A stretch of 64,000 bases of DNA. It comes from Neostapfia colusana. Taxonomy: Eukaryota; Streptophyta; Magnoliopsida; Poales; Poaceae. Made by a program: the position numbers and the translations under genes. The notes below the pieces were generated by a model. It was not told the origin of the DNA. It searched no databases and worked only from the letters and a program-made list of their open reading frames with translations. Shown here in pieces: positions 32,316 to 46,183 of this stretch. The stretch covers positions 74,545,683 to 74,609,682 of the forward strand of contig JASWHV010000001.1 of assembly GCA_030760725.1 (NCBI GenBank), written 5' to 3'. Position 1 is the first letter of the stretch. Every line of letters begins with the position of its first letter.

Positions 32316-35300
32316 CCCCCCTTAAAAAAATCTCGTCCCGAGATTTAAAAAGAACGGACAAAGTGGGGTAAAATAACCGGTTGTATCTTGACAAGATTTC
32401 CGGATAGTTGGAGCGGAGGTACTCCTCGCTTTCCCATGTCACTTTTTTAGAGGTATGGTTGCTCCACAAAACCTAATAGAACTACAAAGTTCGATTCCTT
32501 GTGGTTTGGGTTTTCTCATCCAAAATCTGAACTGGATGCTCAGGGTATGTGAGATCTGGTTCCAACGCTGTAAGATCTTCCGTGTGGATTTCAGTTGTGG
32601 GCTTGAGACATTTCCATAGCTGCAGCACGTGAAAAATGTCATGAATTCCAGCTAGGGATGTTGGTAATTCCAGCCGATATGCCACGGGTCTGCATTTTTC
32701 TGTGATAGAAAACTGACCAATAAATCTGGGAGTGAGCTTTCCCTCTACTCCAAAACGATGAGTCCCTTTCATCAGAGATACATGGAGATAAACGTGATAT
32801 CCGATGTCAAAGTGAAGAAGGTGACGTCATTTGTCTGCATAGCTCTTTTGTCGAGATTGAGCAACCTTACAGGTGGCTTGAATAACTCGTTCCTCGGCCT
32901 CATTAACGAGATCAATCCCGTAAATTACCCTCTTGACGGACTCACACTAATTTAATGGTGTGCAACACTTCCGGCCATAGAGAGCCTCATATGGTGCCAT
33001 CTTGATACTGGTTTGATAACCCTTGTTATACAAAAATTCTGCCAACGGTAAGTAATCATCCCAGTTCTTCCCATGATGGATGGCACAAGTTCATAACATG
33101 TCCTCAAGAATTTGATTCACCCGCTCATTTTGACCATCGGTCTGTGGGTGGTATGCAGCGCTTCTTATTATTTTGGTCCACACTGAGGCGTGCAATTGCT
33201 CCCAAAAATGGGCCACGAACAATGCACTCTATCGGTTACGATAGTGCAAGTGACCCCATGTAAACACATAATCCTTGTAATGTATATCTCTGCATCTTCT
33301 TGGGATTAAACCCAACATTCACTGGAATAAAATGCACTGACTTGGTTAGTCGATCAACGACCAGCTAAATCGAGTCATGTTTATATACGGTGAGAGGTAA
33401 TCCGACAATGAAGTCCACACTAATATCATCCCACTTCCATGCCGGAATGTTCAACGGTTGAAGTGTCCCCGCTTTCTTCATATGGTCGGATTTAACTCGT
33501 CGACACACATCACTTTCATATATGTATTTTGCAATCTCACGTTTCATCCGTGTCCACCAAAACTTTGTTTTCATGTCTTGGTACATTTGTTGCTCCCCGT
33601 ATGAATGGAATATTTTGATAAATGAGCTTCATCTAAAATTTATTTCATAATTTCATATCGTGGGAAACTACTATTCGATCATTGAACCATAACGTTCCTT
33701 GAATATCTTTCTAGAAACCTTTCATTTCCCCATGGTTCATTCTTCTCCGAAGGTGAGACATCCCCTTGTCTTTCTTTTGAGCTTCAATAATCTGCTCCCG
33801 TATTGTAGGTAGGAGAGCAAGATTATACAAAGCTCCATATGGAACCAAGTATAAACTCGGTTCTTCTTTTTCCATTGTAGTGATGGTTAGGTTATGAATA
33901 TGAGATTTCCAGCTAAGTGCATCGACAACAACATTAGCCTTACCCGGATGATAATGAATATCAACCTCGTAGTCCTTGATCAATTCCAACCATATCCGCT
34001 GCCGCATATTCAACTCCTTTTGAGTGAATATGTATTTCAAACTTTCATGATCGTTGTAGAGATGTACTATATTTCCTAGTAAATAATGTCTCCATATTTT
34101 CAATGCCAGTACCACGGCAGAAAGCTCAAGATCATGAGTCGGATAATACTGCTCATGATTTCATAATTGCCGTAATCCATATGCAACCACACGTCCTCCT
34201 TGCATAAGAACGCAACCAAGCCCGATGCCAGATGCATAACAATAAACATCAAAGGACTTGGTGGTATCCGGTTGAGCTAAAACCTAGGCTGGAGTAAGGT
34301 ATTTCACCAATGCTTGGAAAGCTTCCTCACACGGTTCACTCCAAATAAACTTGATGCTCTTCTTCAGCAGCTCCTTAATGGGTTTAACAGTTTTGGAGAA
34401 GCTCGGAATGAATCTCCGGTAATATCCTGCTAAACCTAGGAAACTATGAACTTCATGGACTGATGTTGGAGACTTCTATTTCAGCACTTATTCAATCTTG
34501 CTTAGATCAACAGCAATTCCTTCCACCTAAATGATATGTCTAAGAAATGGCACTTGGTTGATCCAAAACTCACATTTCCTAAACTTCACATAGAGTTTGT
34601 GATCCCTCGAACATTGGAGCAAAATATTCAGATGTTTAGCATGTTCTTCCTCTAATTTAGAATAAACCAGGATATCGTCAATGAATACCACGACGAACCT
34701 ATCCAACTCCGGCATGAACACTGAGTTCATGAGGTACGTAAAGTGAGCTGGAACATTGGTTAATCCAAAAGACATGAAAAGATACTCACAAAGCCCATAT
34801 CTTGTCGAGAATGACATCTTTGGTATATCTTCCGTCCGGATTTTTATTTGGTCATAATCGGACCGAAGATCCATCTTCGAGAACATATTGGAACCAGCTA
34901 ATTGATCGAATAAAATGTAGATACGAGGTAGCTGATACTTGCTCCTGATAGTTACGGCATTAAGAGGACGATAATCAACACATATTCTGAGTGCCTCGTC
35001 TTTCTTCTTACCGAACAGCGCCGAGCATCTCCATGGTGATGAACTCGATCAAATGAAATCCTTACTCATAAGGTCATTCAGCTATTCCTTCAATGCTGCA
35101 AGTTCATTCGGGGCTATTTTATACGGCCTCTGTGAAATCTGGGTGCTTCCTGGCGCAAGTTTAATCTTGAACTCGATGTCTCTTTCAGGTGGCATGCCCG
35201 TAAGGTCATCAGGAAATACGTCAGGATATTCGCATACCACTGGAATGTCCTCCAATTTAGTGGCTTCGGTATTATGTACAGCTGTAGGTAATGGTGTGAT

Positions 35301-35742
35301 ATTTTTCAACACCAATGTATGTGGGTCGTGATGTTTGGATTTCAGCTGCACAGTACGAGAGCTAATATCAAAGATAGCTCCGTGATGGGTCAACCATGAC
35401 ATTCCTAAAATTATGTCAATCTGTTGATTTCCAATATGATAAGAGTGGTTAGATAAATTCTTCCATCCAAGCATAGAGGTGCTCGGGCGACACTCTTGTT
35501 GGCTATCATACTACCACCAGGTAAGCTAATCTGATAAGATGAGGATATGGTAGTGGCTGTTATTTGATGCTTGACCACGTATGCTTTGCTGATGAAATCA
35601 TACGTAGCGCCTGAATCAAATAGCACAAATGTTGGCTGATCATGCAGGCTGAACATACCCGCTAAAATAGGTTCTCCTATACGTAATTAATGTTGCCGAC
35701 TCTCAGTGATGTCTTCTTTTGCTGACTTCAGGATTTCTTTGC
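32316..35742 (-). pseudogene. Gypsy D pol (protease to chromodomain), decayed
   Basis: The minus-strand order is: protease (VLFDSGATYDFIS, about 35575-35620), RT (GMPPERDIEFKIKLAPGST in 35082-35474; FSKMDLRSDYDQIKI and VVVFIDDILVYSK in 34527-34886), RNase H (33711-34115, HYHPGKANVVVDALS), integrase (33365-33586, FWWTRMKREIAKYIYES, VDFIVGLPLT) and a chromodomain-like end near 32395-32560. Stops and frameshifts separate the segments. In RT the usual SGYHQ appears as SDYDQ. A purine tract (AAGGGGGG on the minus strand, 32316-32323) precedes the LTR. Same Tekay-like organisation as A, but a different, older family. The upstream end is cut by A. Confidence 0.85.
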
Positions 35743-36001
35743 TGTGGCGGACCAGAATCCGCTCATCCAGGATCGCAGAGGGTGGTGCCGCGCGATGCGA
35801 CACCTGACAGCACACGTCATAAGAACACACTATATTACATGGGAAAAACAAACTGAATGTACAAAGTAGTACACTTCTCAGTTACAAACTAGGGTCTTTA
35901 TTACACAACGGAAGTTTCTTTTTGTACAACTCACGCCCGCCTATCTAGCAAAAGTCGGTTGCCCAGCCCTAGGGCAACCCACACTAGCTGCACGTCTCAG
36001 C

Positions 36002-36099
36002 TCAGCGCGGCGTGTACGGCTCCCACTCAGCCGTGGTCCCCGACGGAGGGTAACCCTCGCCAGTGGACTCATACTCCGAGTCCGTCGGTGGCTCCTCAC
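36002..36099 (-). other. Exon-like acidic block 2 in the A 3' LTR
   Basis: 98 nt after an acceptor-like TTTTTCAG. In phase with block 1 it encodes EEPPTDSEYESTGEG, AEWEPYTPR and TGA. The matching copy in the 5' LTR is 46458-46555. Confidence 0.55.
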
Positions 36100-37125
36100 C
36101 TGAAAAACAATTAAGCAGCAACCGTGAGCACGAAGGCTCAGCAAGGCTTAACCGACTCACCTAAGCATGAAACTCTACATGAGGTGTACCATGACATAGT
36201 ATAGCAATGTTGCAGCAAATGGACACGCCTACAAGTTCATCCTTAGTTCATCTTTTAGCAACAAGTTAACGGTTCATGAAGATGAAATTTAGTGAGCAAT
36301 ATTTGGTGGCAAACATGTAGCAATACAATATTATATCAAATCAGCAGTATTGAATCACCATATTTCATACATTAGTCTACGTCACGACTCAGTGACCAAG
36401 TGGTACTCTTCACCGCGAGGGACGGCGAATCGACTCGATATACACCTGCAGGGAAACCCAAAGAGCACGTCACGTACGCCCACCCGTGGAGCTGCACAGC
36501 ACGCTCACTCGATGTCGTACGGGACAACCTTTCACCCAACAGCCCAAACGTCGAACCGATCGCACCGAAACGAGCAGGAGGTTCCCCACACGGAGCATCT
36601 CTCTATGCCCGTTGGCAGATTTCCACCTTGCTGCCCTCAGCCTACACCTATAAATTGGAGCGTTATGCCTCGACGCCCGGAGGTTTAGGCTACATCGGTT
36701 TATCGGGGCCCATATATCCGATATGCCTTTGGTACGTTCAAACTTGATCAGCATGGGCCGCACACGGATCGGTCCTCAATCGACACGGACAGGGCTACGC
36801 ACACAAGACTCCCTCTTGCTGCGCCCTAGCCCCTGCCTAGTCTCATTTTCATTACTAATGTGATCTCACATCACTCAACCGAACCCGTGTGTCCCAAGCC
36901 TATCTCGCGAGTAGATTCCAACTACTTGACTTGTACCGAAGCCCTATGAATCTTTAAGCATAGCCTATCTACTCGAGGTCTTAGACACTACCCTCACTCT
37001 TATGGAAAATTTCTGGTCATGCAAGTGGGGTTCCATCCATCCTATACCTAATGCACATTCACACTTCATATGACACATGTAAACAAAGTAAAACTTATAA
37101 AAGGTTAATGCAAACCGGGGCTTGC

Positions 37126-37203
37126 CTTGTTGCTGCGGGTCAGTAGTTAGCTCTTCTTCCGGAAGGAGGAAGTCCAGCACTTCCGGAGTCTCTTCTTCAG
37201 TGA
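37126..37203 (-). other. Exon-like acidic block 1 in the A 3' LTR
   Basis: 78 nt between CGTGTAG and AG|GCAAGC, encoding EEETPEVLDFLLPEEELT. The 5' LTR copy is 47582-47659, where the donor-like sequence is AG|GCAATC. Confidence 0.55.
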
Positions 37204-39757
37204 CTACACGTGTAATGAAATACGACATGTAAATTTAAATGCAATGTGTAAACTTGATTACTTAACTACTAATAACTCTAGCTAGCCCTCCCCTTTGGTT
37301 CTGAAATTTTTATTGTGGCTTGGTAGGGTCCTAACCAGAGTCTTGACCAAGTTTCATTTGAAACAAAGTTCATCTGAACCTTGTACAAATAAAAGCCCTT
37401 TTGGTCAATATTTGAGCCTCTAAGTATTTACAGGGGTTTTCATGGCTCCAACCATTACTTTATGGAAACTAGAATTTAGGATGGTTCTAATGGAGTTGGT
37501 TTCATGTCATTTGAAGAATTCTACAGAAAGTTATGCCCTACTTAAGATTTGAGAAAATCTGAAAAATGTTTCTGTACATTTTTTCTATTTTCTCAGGGCA
37601 GTTCTTTTAATCACCCTATTAGGGTAACTAAATGAACTTGGATGAGTCTGAAAATTTTACTGGGATTCAGGGATTTTCCATTGAACCTCTCAGCCAAATT
37701 TCATAATTTTTCATAAAGTAGTTCGTCAGATAAAATTCCCAACAGTTTAAATTTTAGGGATTTAATTCTGGAAAACTATTCACTTTCATGAGCTGAATTT
37801 GGTATTGCTGGAAAGTACTCAGAATTCTGAGTTCAGCAAAATTTTGTTCATCGAATTTGGAGTTTCCTAGCCAAAGTTCTATTCATTTGAAGTTTGAACT
37901 AAAACTGGAAATTCAAATAAAATTTAAACTCTGCGGGTGGGACCCACTCCTCGAGCCGGCCCACTCAGAATGCGGCCACACCGTGGCCCACGGGGTTTTA
38001 CCCGCGCTGCCACACCGAATCCCAGCCGCAAACCGATCCCCGCGCGAGATCAGAGGCTGATCGGTGGACCTGGCCCCCCTTCGTCTACCTCGCGCCCTCC
38101 CGCAGCTCCCGCGGCGGCGCTTCGCCGGAGCGCTCGCCGCCGGCCGTTTCACCGCCCGACCTTCAACGAAACTTGCCGCCCGTGCTTAACTCGACTCGGA
38201 GAACACGTTGGTACCCTCACCGGAGCTCGACAATGGCCGGAACTATGCCCGCGGCGGTGACAGAGCTTCCCTCTACTCCGGCGACGTCGCCTGGGCTACT
38301 CCGGGCCTTATTTCTCAAGTGGTTTGCTCCTACAGCTCCGCTGTGACCTAAGGAGCAACGTCCAGAGCTCTGATCCCGCGAGAAACATCGGCAACTAGGG
38401 GCTCACCGTGCGACCTAGGGCGATTTCGGGGAAAACTGGAAAAACTCGAAGAACTGAGGGTTTCCTCGATGGCTCTTCCTAGTTCTTGATCCCACGTGCT
38501 CGCACGGATGTCTACAACTGGGTTTCTAGGTCTGGGGAAGAGTGGTTCGGTGTGTGAGGTGAATTTGCCCATTTACCCGAACCGAGCTATATCACATGCT
38601 TTCGCAAGAACTGAAATTCCGGCCAGCACACCTCATGGCATGCGGCCGGCGTTGTTGGACAGAGAGCACCCTCCCAGGCGAACCTCCTGGCCCGCTCACT
38701 TGACGGGCGATCAAGCCTAGCGGCCGGGCTGGGAGTTTTCGGTCGCGGTGGCTCTACCCGGTGTGGAAAGGAAACCAGGAGCTCCGGGGTAGCTTACCGT
38801 GGATGGGGCGCCGGGGTATCGTGTCTATCACGTCGAGGACGCCTTGGCGATGCTCGGGGAGAGCTCGGACTCGCTTGCTAGCTGCTGGGACGGGAGGACG
38901 CCGGAGCACCGAAAGTTTTCGGTTGTGCAGCGGTGTTTCTTCATTGAGGGTTTTTGGGACCAATCACGACCGCGACCGGGTCGGTTCAGGAGGAGATATC
39001 ACCGGGCGACCACTTTGTCAGCGCGCGCTGTGGGCTGGCGCTCGGGAGATGGCGATCGGGGAAGCAGCTCGCTGGCGCACGGAGGACGGTTGCTTCGGCG
39101 AGAAACAGAGAGCTGTCCCGTGTTGCGCCTCCCTCCCACTGACCTGTGGGCCCAACCTTCCCCCTAATCCTCTCTTCTCCATTTCTTTTGTAAATATCCC
39201 AGCAACTACACATTGAATGAGAGACTTAGCCCCCAAGTCTTGGTTTGAATTTGAGTTCTCAAATTCAAACTTTGTTTGGTTAAATTTGCTTCATGTTTAA
39301 ACTGAAATTCAAATTCAGTTTTGAATTATTGCAAATTTAGCTCCCGACAAGATGAACTCCAATGAGGATGAAAATTGGTGGGCTTACTCAGAGAAATGTG
39401 CTGAGTTTGAATATGAAGCTAACTTTTGAATTTGGGTGGTGAAAGTTGCTGCAATTTGAATTTACATTCAAATTGGCCTCTTTTTCAAATACCTCCAAAA
39501 GTGCCTCAAAAAGTGTTGGGTTTGCATGAAACTTGGCTTGAACCCTCCCAAGACTTTTTAAGTCCTAGGGGTGAGCTCAACCTCTCATGTTCATGTGTAG
39601 AAATCCTACTTTGTGAAATGAAGGCTTTCCCCTCTAATCACTCTTTTGATGGAGGTTACTTGCTCTTCACAATATTTCCTAATATATCCACAATAAAAAC
39701 TGTGGTATTGTGAGGTGAAGAAAAGTTTTTGCAAGTCCCTTTTCTTGGGCTTTTACA

Positions 39758-39770
39758 TCCTTCCCCCCTT
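39758..39770 (-). other. Polypurine tract of Gypsy A
   Basis: The minus strand reads AAGGGGGGAAGGA, ending at the first base of the 3' LTR; it primes plus-strand cDNA synthesis. Confidence 0.85.
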
Positions 39771-39823
39771 AAAAGAATCTCGTCCCGAGATTACAAAAGA
39801 AGAGATAGTGATGTAACAGGGAC

Positions 39824-42070
39824 TTACCCGTGTTGAGAAGCCATGAACTCCGGGTAATTTGAGCGAAGGAACTCCTCGCTCTCCCACGTTGCTTCTTCGG
39901 CGGTGTGGTTGCTCCAGAGTATTTTGTAGAACCACAACGTTCTGCTACGCGTGGTTCGGGCTTTCTCATCAAGAATTTCCACCAGATACTCATCATATGT
40001 TAAATTCGGTTTCAACTTGCCGATGTCTTCGGTAGGAACAGCAGCTGTATGCTTCAAACATTTTCGCAGTTGCAAAACATGGAAAACATCATGGACACCA
40101 GCAAGGGATGCTGGTAACTCCAATCGATACGCCGCTGGTCCACACTTCTCGGTGATGGCGTAGGGTCCAATAAAACGGGGAGCGAGCTTCCCCTTCACAT
40201 CGAACCGGTGCACACCCTTCATCGGAGACACGCGGAGGTACACGTGTTCACCGACGTCAAAGTGCAACGGTCTACGCCTCTTATCAGCGTAGCTCTTCTG
40301 CCGGGATTGAGCGGCCTTCAAGTTAGCTTGAATCGTCCGAACGCGCTCTTCGGCGTCGTTCACCACATCAACCCCGAATGTGACCCTTTCACCGGACTCG
40401 CACCAATTTAATGGGGTGCGGCATTTGCGACCGTAGAGAGCTTCGTAGGGTGCCATCTTGATACTCGCCTGATAGCCATTGTTGTACGAGAATTCCGCCA
40501 ATGGTAGGTGATCATCCCAGTTCCTACCATGGTGGATGGCACATGCTCTCAACATGTCTTCTAATACTTGGTTCACCCTCTCTGTTTGCCCATCTGTCTG
40601 AGGGTGATAAGCGGAGCTCCTGATCAACTTAGTACCCAATGCAGCATGTAGCTGCTCCCAAAAGCGAGATACAAATAATGCACCTCGGTCTGAGACTATG
40701 GTCTTGGGTACGCCATGCAAACATAGGATCCTGGTGATATATAACTCCGCATATCTGTTGGCATGGAAATGTGTATGTACGGGGATGAAGTGAGCTGACT
40801 TGGTCAGCCAGTCAACGATCACCCAAATGGAATCATGTTTGTTGGATGTTAAGGGTAATCCCACAATGAAATCCATGCTCACATCTTCCCATTTCCATGC
40901 TGGAATTTTCAAGGGTTGCAACAGCCCTGACTTCCTCATATGATCCGCCTTCACTCGTCTACATGTATCGCACTCGGATACGTACTTAGCTACCTCCCGC
41001 TTCATCCGTGTCCACCAAAATTTCTTTTTCAAATCTTGGTACATTTGGTTGCTTCCCGGATGAATGGAGTATTTGGACAAGTGAGCTTCATCGAGGATCT
41101 TCCTCGTCAGTTCCATATCTCGGGGTACGACTATTCGGTCATTGAACCACAGCGTCCCCTTATCATCTTTCCGGAAACATTTGATCTCTCCATTGTCTAT
41201 CCGTCTCCGGAGATGTGCCATGCCTTTATCCGTCTTCTGAGCTGCAATGATGTCTTCCCTAATGGTAGGGATGAGGGCAAGGTTGTACAGTGATCCATAA
41301 GGAACCAAGTATAGACTCGGCTCTTCCTCCTCCACCGGTGTAATGGTGAGGTGATGGACATATGATTTCCGACTCAGCGCGTCGGCAACCACATTCGCCT
41401 TGCCGGGGTGGTAGTGGATCTCAATTTCATAGTCCTTGATTAATTCTAACCACCTCCTTTGCCTCATATTCAGCTCCTTCTGGGTGAAAATGTATTTTAA
41501 GCTCTTGTGGTCAGTGTAGAGATGCACCAGATTCCCCAGGAGATAGTGCCTCCACATTTTCAGCGCCAAAACCACTGCAGCAAGCTCAAGATCATGAGTG
41601 GGATAATGCTGCTCATGGTTCCGAAGTTGGCGTGAGCCATATGCGACCACACGTCCTTCCTGCATCAACACGCAGCCGAGCCCAATACCGGACGCGTCAC
41701 AATACACGTCGAAGGGCTTTGTTGTATCCGGCTGAGCTAAGACCAGGGCTGTTGTGAGATGCTTCACCAATGTTTGGAATGCTCCTTCACACGCCGTGTT
41801 CCAAACATATTTTGTCCCTTTCTTCAGCAATTCTGTCATCGGCTTAGCGAGCTTGGAGAAGCTTGGAATGAATCTCCTATAGTATCCCGCTAACCCGAGG
41901 AAACTTCTGACTTCATGAACTGAGGTGGGAGCTTTCCATTTCTGCACTTGCTCTATTTTGCTTGTGTCAACCGCAATGCCTTCAGCTGAGATAATATGTC
42001 CCAAGAATGGCACTTGGCTGATCCAAAACTCGCATTTACTGAACTTGGCGTAGAGTTTATGGTCTCGCAA
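39824..42070 (-). pseudogene. Gypsy A pol, second part: RT end, RNase H, integrase, chromodomain
   Basis: 748 codons remain open in the same frame as the upstream part, which ends at a TGA at 42071-42073 where B has CGA. Contents in order: RT thumb (KFSKCEFWISQVPFLGHIIS), RNase H (DVYCDASGIGLG, LYTDHKSLKYIF, HYHPGKANVVADALSRK), integrase HHCC zinc finger (HLSKYSIHPGSN ... CDTCRRVKADH), and the core with Asp in SMDFIVGLP, Asp in VSDRGALF and Glu in DGQTERVNQ, all three present. Then come a GPY/F-like region and a C-terminal chromodomain (RTLWFYKILWSNHTAEEATW). Chromodomains steer integration toward marked chromatin. This stretch by itself looks undamaged. Confidence 0.9.
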
Positions 42071-43483
42071 TCATTGAAGAACGATTCTCAATTGTTCGGC
42101 ATGTTCGGCTTCTGTCTTGGAGTAAACCAAGATATCGTCGATGAACACTACCACGAACTTGTCCAGCTCCGGCATGAACACCGAGTTCATGAGATACATG
42201 AAATGGGCTGGAGCGTTTGTAAGACCAAAGGACATTACGAGATATTCATATAACCCATATCTCGTCGAGAAGGACGTCTTCGGGATATCCTCCGCCCGGA
42301 TGTTGATCTGGTGATATCTAGAGCGAAGGTCCATCTTTGAGAACACACTTGCCCCCACAAGTTGATCAAACAAAATGTCAATACGGGGCAGTGGGTACTT
42401 ATTCTTGATGGTGACGGCGTTGAGCGGCCGGTAGTCCACACACAGCCTCAGGGTTTCATCCTTCTTCTTTACAAACAGCGCCGAGCATCCCCAAGGCGAG
42501 GAACTTGGCCTAATGAAACCTTTGCTCAACAGATCATTGAGCTGTTCTTTCAATTCAGCCAGCTCATTTGGAGCCATTTTATATGGTTTCCGTGATATGG
42601 GCGTAGTCCCGGGTGCAAGTTCAATCTTGAACTCGACATCCCGCTCAGGTGGCATGCCCGGAAGATCATCCGGGAACACGTCAGGATACTCCCAGACTAC
42701 GGGGATGTCTTCTAACTTGAGAGCTTCAGTATTATTAATCACTGAAACTTCCCGGACTGGATTATCTAATAAGAGGGACTGCCGACGGTGTAATGGAGAG
42801 TTGAGGTGAACCGTCCGTGCTAGAGTTTCCAGGACAGCGCCATGGTAGCTTAGCCATGACATTCCTAAGATTGCATCAATCTTCTGCCCCTCCAGGATAA
42901 TCATAGTGGTGGGATATATTTTCCCACCTAAGCACAGTGGTGCTTTTGGAACCATCATCGTTGCTGAAATCTTTCCTCCCAGTGAGCAGATCATATACGA
43001 ACACTCGGTTGGAAAGACTTCCAGCTGATGCTTAACCACATATGATGCACTTATAAAGTAGTGGGTTGCACCAGAATCAAAAAGTATGATGATGGCTTGA
43101 TGGTTGAGAGTGAACGTACCCGCCAGCACGTTGTCTCCCTCTGGGGCATCCTCATTGTCGAGGTTGCGGACGCCCCCAGTCCGCTGACCAACCTTCTTCA
43201 CCGGAGGTTGGCCTCGAGCACCGCCCTGGAACTGGGCTTGCCCGCTGCTCTGCTGCCCCTGGGGACAGTCCGTCGCGAAGTGGCCCGCCTGGCCACACGT
43301 GAAGCAGGTGAAACGGGGCGGTCCCCCGCTGATCGGTGGACGGAATCCTGGGGCGCGTTGTGGCGGTGGAAACGCCCGGGGTGCCGTCTGCTGATGCTGC
43401 TGCTGTCTTGGTGGTGGCATCGGTGGACGGAACGGAGGTACCTGAAAGGGACGTCCCCCGAACCGTTGAGGTTGCGCCGGTGG
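42071..43483 (-). pseudogene. Gypsy A gag end, protease and RT fingers/palm
   Basis: Continues the gag frame after the stop at 43484-43486. It contains a zinc knuckle CFTCGQAGHFATDC (43265-43306), protease ILFDSGATHYFIS (about 43055-43095), and RT with DVEFKIELAPGTTPIS, CVDYRPLNAVTIKNKYPLPR, FSKMDLRS and the catalytic FIDD box in VVVFIDDILVYSK (about 42131-42148). The normally conserved glycine of SGYHQ is arginine here (SRYHQ), while B retains glycine, so RT function may be affected. It ends at TGA 42071-42073. Confidence 0.9.
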
Positions 43484-44357
43484 TTACCACTGCTGCCCGG
43501 ATGGCGTCCGATACACCATCCGATACTTCTGGGGAGCGCCACTCCCACCGCTGGGTGGAGCGCTGCGCTTCCGCTGCTCAGCTGCCAACTCCCACTGAGC
43601 ATCCTCTTGCATAATCGCGGCATTGACTAGGTCGTTGAATGTGCCATGATTCCACTGAAAGAGATGGGTCTTCATTTCGAGGTGTAAGCCCCGATAGAAA
43701 TGTTCCCGCTTCTTCTCTTCAGTGGATATATAGTCTGACGCGTACTGCGCCAGATGGTTGAAGGCATGGGAGTAGTCATGGGCACTCCTCTCGCCCTGCT
43801 TCAGCTCCAAGAATTCTTGGAACTTCCTCTTCATGATCCTGGGAGGGATATGATAGGCGCGGAACGCCTCCCGGAACTCTTCCCATTCCACGACATGGCC
43901 AGCCGGACGTGAGGCGACATAGTTCGCCCACCACGCACCAGCGGCGCCGTGGAGTTGCTGCGCTGCGAACAGAGTCTTCTGCCGCTCCGTACATTGGAGC
44001 AGCCCGAACTTGGACTCGATGGTCCGCAGCCAGTTGTCAGCCTCCAGTGGTTCTTCGGCTTCGGCGAACACTGGGGGATGCATACTCATGAAATCCGAGT
44101 ACGACACTTCACAGGGCTCACGAGGCCCTCTGTCTTGACGCCCCCCCTGCCTGGGACGTATTCTGCACGATCGTGCGGAGCAGGTCGGTCTTCTCCTCAC
44201 GACCTCCCACCAGTGCCGCTATCGCATCCGCTAGAGTAAGCGGAGGCGGCGGTGGTGGCTGCTGCTGCGGGGTGCTGTCGTAGGCCGGTGGCTGGGAGTC
44301 ATCGCCTCCCCCTTGGATAGAGCCACCAACCTCGTGCGAGGTCCTAGTGTGAACCAT
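43484..44357 (-). pseudogene. Gypsy A gag, frameshifted
   Basis: The start ATG at 44357-44355 gives MVHTRTSHEVGG, followed by a proline run and LTLADAIAALVGG. A run of seven G on the minus strand (44141-44147) shifts the frame by +1. The capsid domain then follows in the new frame (SDFMSMHPPVFAEAEEPLEA, AAGAWWANYVAS, FLELKQGERSAHDYS, FYRGLHLEMKTH). It ends at TAA 43484-43486, where B reads TAT. Gag forms particles and packages RNA. The upstream TTGCAG right at the ATG looks like a splice acceptor. Confidence 0.9.
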
Positions 44358-46183
44358 CTGCAACCATACGACAATAACATCAGTCCCGCAACAGATTGCA
44401 TCAGTCCAATAACAATAGGCGTAACAACGTAATGACAATAAAAACATGCGATACATCTCGTAAGTAGATAATGTAATAACTTTGCACAAGCTACACCATT
44501 ACCAGACCAAACACAAGCTAGTTTAATCCAACTTGATGAACCTCCTCTTTGGAAGCTCACCATAACTAGGTTTGGTCACTACGAGATATTACTATCGCGT
44601 TGTCATCACGTAAACCACCCTTGGGGTACAACATCCTCTCTAATGAGTTCAACTGTCATTCCTCTACCAGAATGACCAGTTTCTACCTATCCCAAGTTTT
44701 GATCTGGTTCTGGGCATTTTCATGACTCAAGTTGCAGACCAAAGTTAAAGTTAACTTCAGAATCTTTCCAACGAGTATTCATTTGCCCCCAGATCAGCTT
44801 TGGTTAGAAAGTTATGCTAATTCAAAGTCAGCAGAATTTCTGGAAGAATTTTAACAGCACCTCCTTTGGAAGTTGCTGTTTTCCCTTCGAGTTTCCACTG
44901 AAATATGTGCTAAACTACAGAAACTTTGAATTGCAAAGATGTAACACATCTTCTACCCTTTCTAAGGATGTACCATATGAAAATTTTGGATTTTTCTGCT
45001 GGGAGTTAGGCTTGAAAAACAGAACAGTCCAGAGAATGTTTTACTCTGTCCTAGTTCTGGACAGTTTACATTCCTCTGGGATTTCAGACATCTTAGGTGT
45101 GTTTCAGCTCTGGGAGTCTACAACAAAGTTGTAGACTACTTAAATACCTTTCCAGAACTATACACCACACCTCCCTGGGCTAAAAGACCTGGGAGTTGTG
45201 CTCTGTTAAAGTTCAGCAACCTTGCTGCCCAAAACAGAGCACTCTGCTTTCCATCCCTTTGGTTATCCTGCTCCACTATCCCATTCTTATACCCAACCAG
45301 GGTCCTAAATGTTGAACCTATAGATTTTAATTCCTTGTTATCAATTATTTTCATGCATGTGCCTACAATATCTCGGTACTACGTTCCTCACAAAAGAAAA
45401 TTCTAACCGGATTATACCGGCATATACGTCTCAAATGTGGCACTAAACGGTCTCTCGCACACGTTTACTACACGGATAATACGTGGTTAGTACCTGCAGA
45501 AGACCACACAATAATGGTGCACTCAATGGTTGTTTTTATTTCAGGCAGGATCATATTAAAAGTAAATACAAACGCCCGTATCATTGCCATACGGCCGTCC
45601 TTGAGTTAGGTCACGTCTCAAGGTACGTGATCGTGTTTCAACACCACACGACGGGGAACCCGAGTATTTCATGAACGGGTCGTCACGGTTGGGAATGTTA
45701 TCAACCCAACAGATACCACCTACTGCCCTGCAGGGAACGCCGATGGCAAGCGCGGCGTATGTCCTCCTGGGCTATCTCCAGACGAACACACTCTCGCGTT
45801 ACTGACCACGCGATGGGGTCTCCACTTACTTGCCTAATGCATGCTAGGAATCAGCGTTTCATATGAACTCAGGAACATGAAGAGTCCAGAGTTTCATATT
45901 GACGTCTCACACCAAGCTGTAAGACCTATCCCTGAACTACGTTCCTCGTCAGGGGGAGCTAACCGAAATTGAACCGCTTTCGGTGGCGTTCCTTACCATA
46001 CTTACCAGAGCGTAGGTGCGTCGTTACATAACTGAAATTCAGAATTAAAACACATAGGTTAGTCCTTACCACTTTAAGTAACTACGCTAATATAGTCTTT
46101 AGTTGGGCAAACTACCGATTCCTCACCGTAAACCTAAGTTTTCCCATAATACGGTCCTTAAGTACTGTGCTATCCCCAATGCA
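44358..46183 (-). other. Leader of Gypsy A (non-coding)
   Basis: 1.8 kb between PBS and gag, colinear with the B leader. It includes cttttgtgaggaacgtag-type sequence (antisense of 45380-45400). No ORF like the extra ORF of E is present. Small frames on either strand match nothing known. Confidence 0.75.

Larger units (their letters stand above)
35743..39757 (-). repeat. 3' LTR of Gypsy A
   Basis: Minus-strand start TGTAAAAGCCCAAGAAAAGG, end ...TCCGCCACA. GC-rich segment about 37930-39170. Exon-like blocks at 37126-37203 and 36002-36099. Confidence 0.95.
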
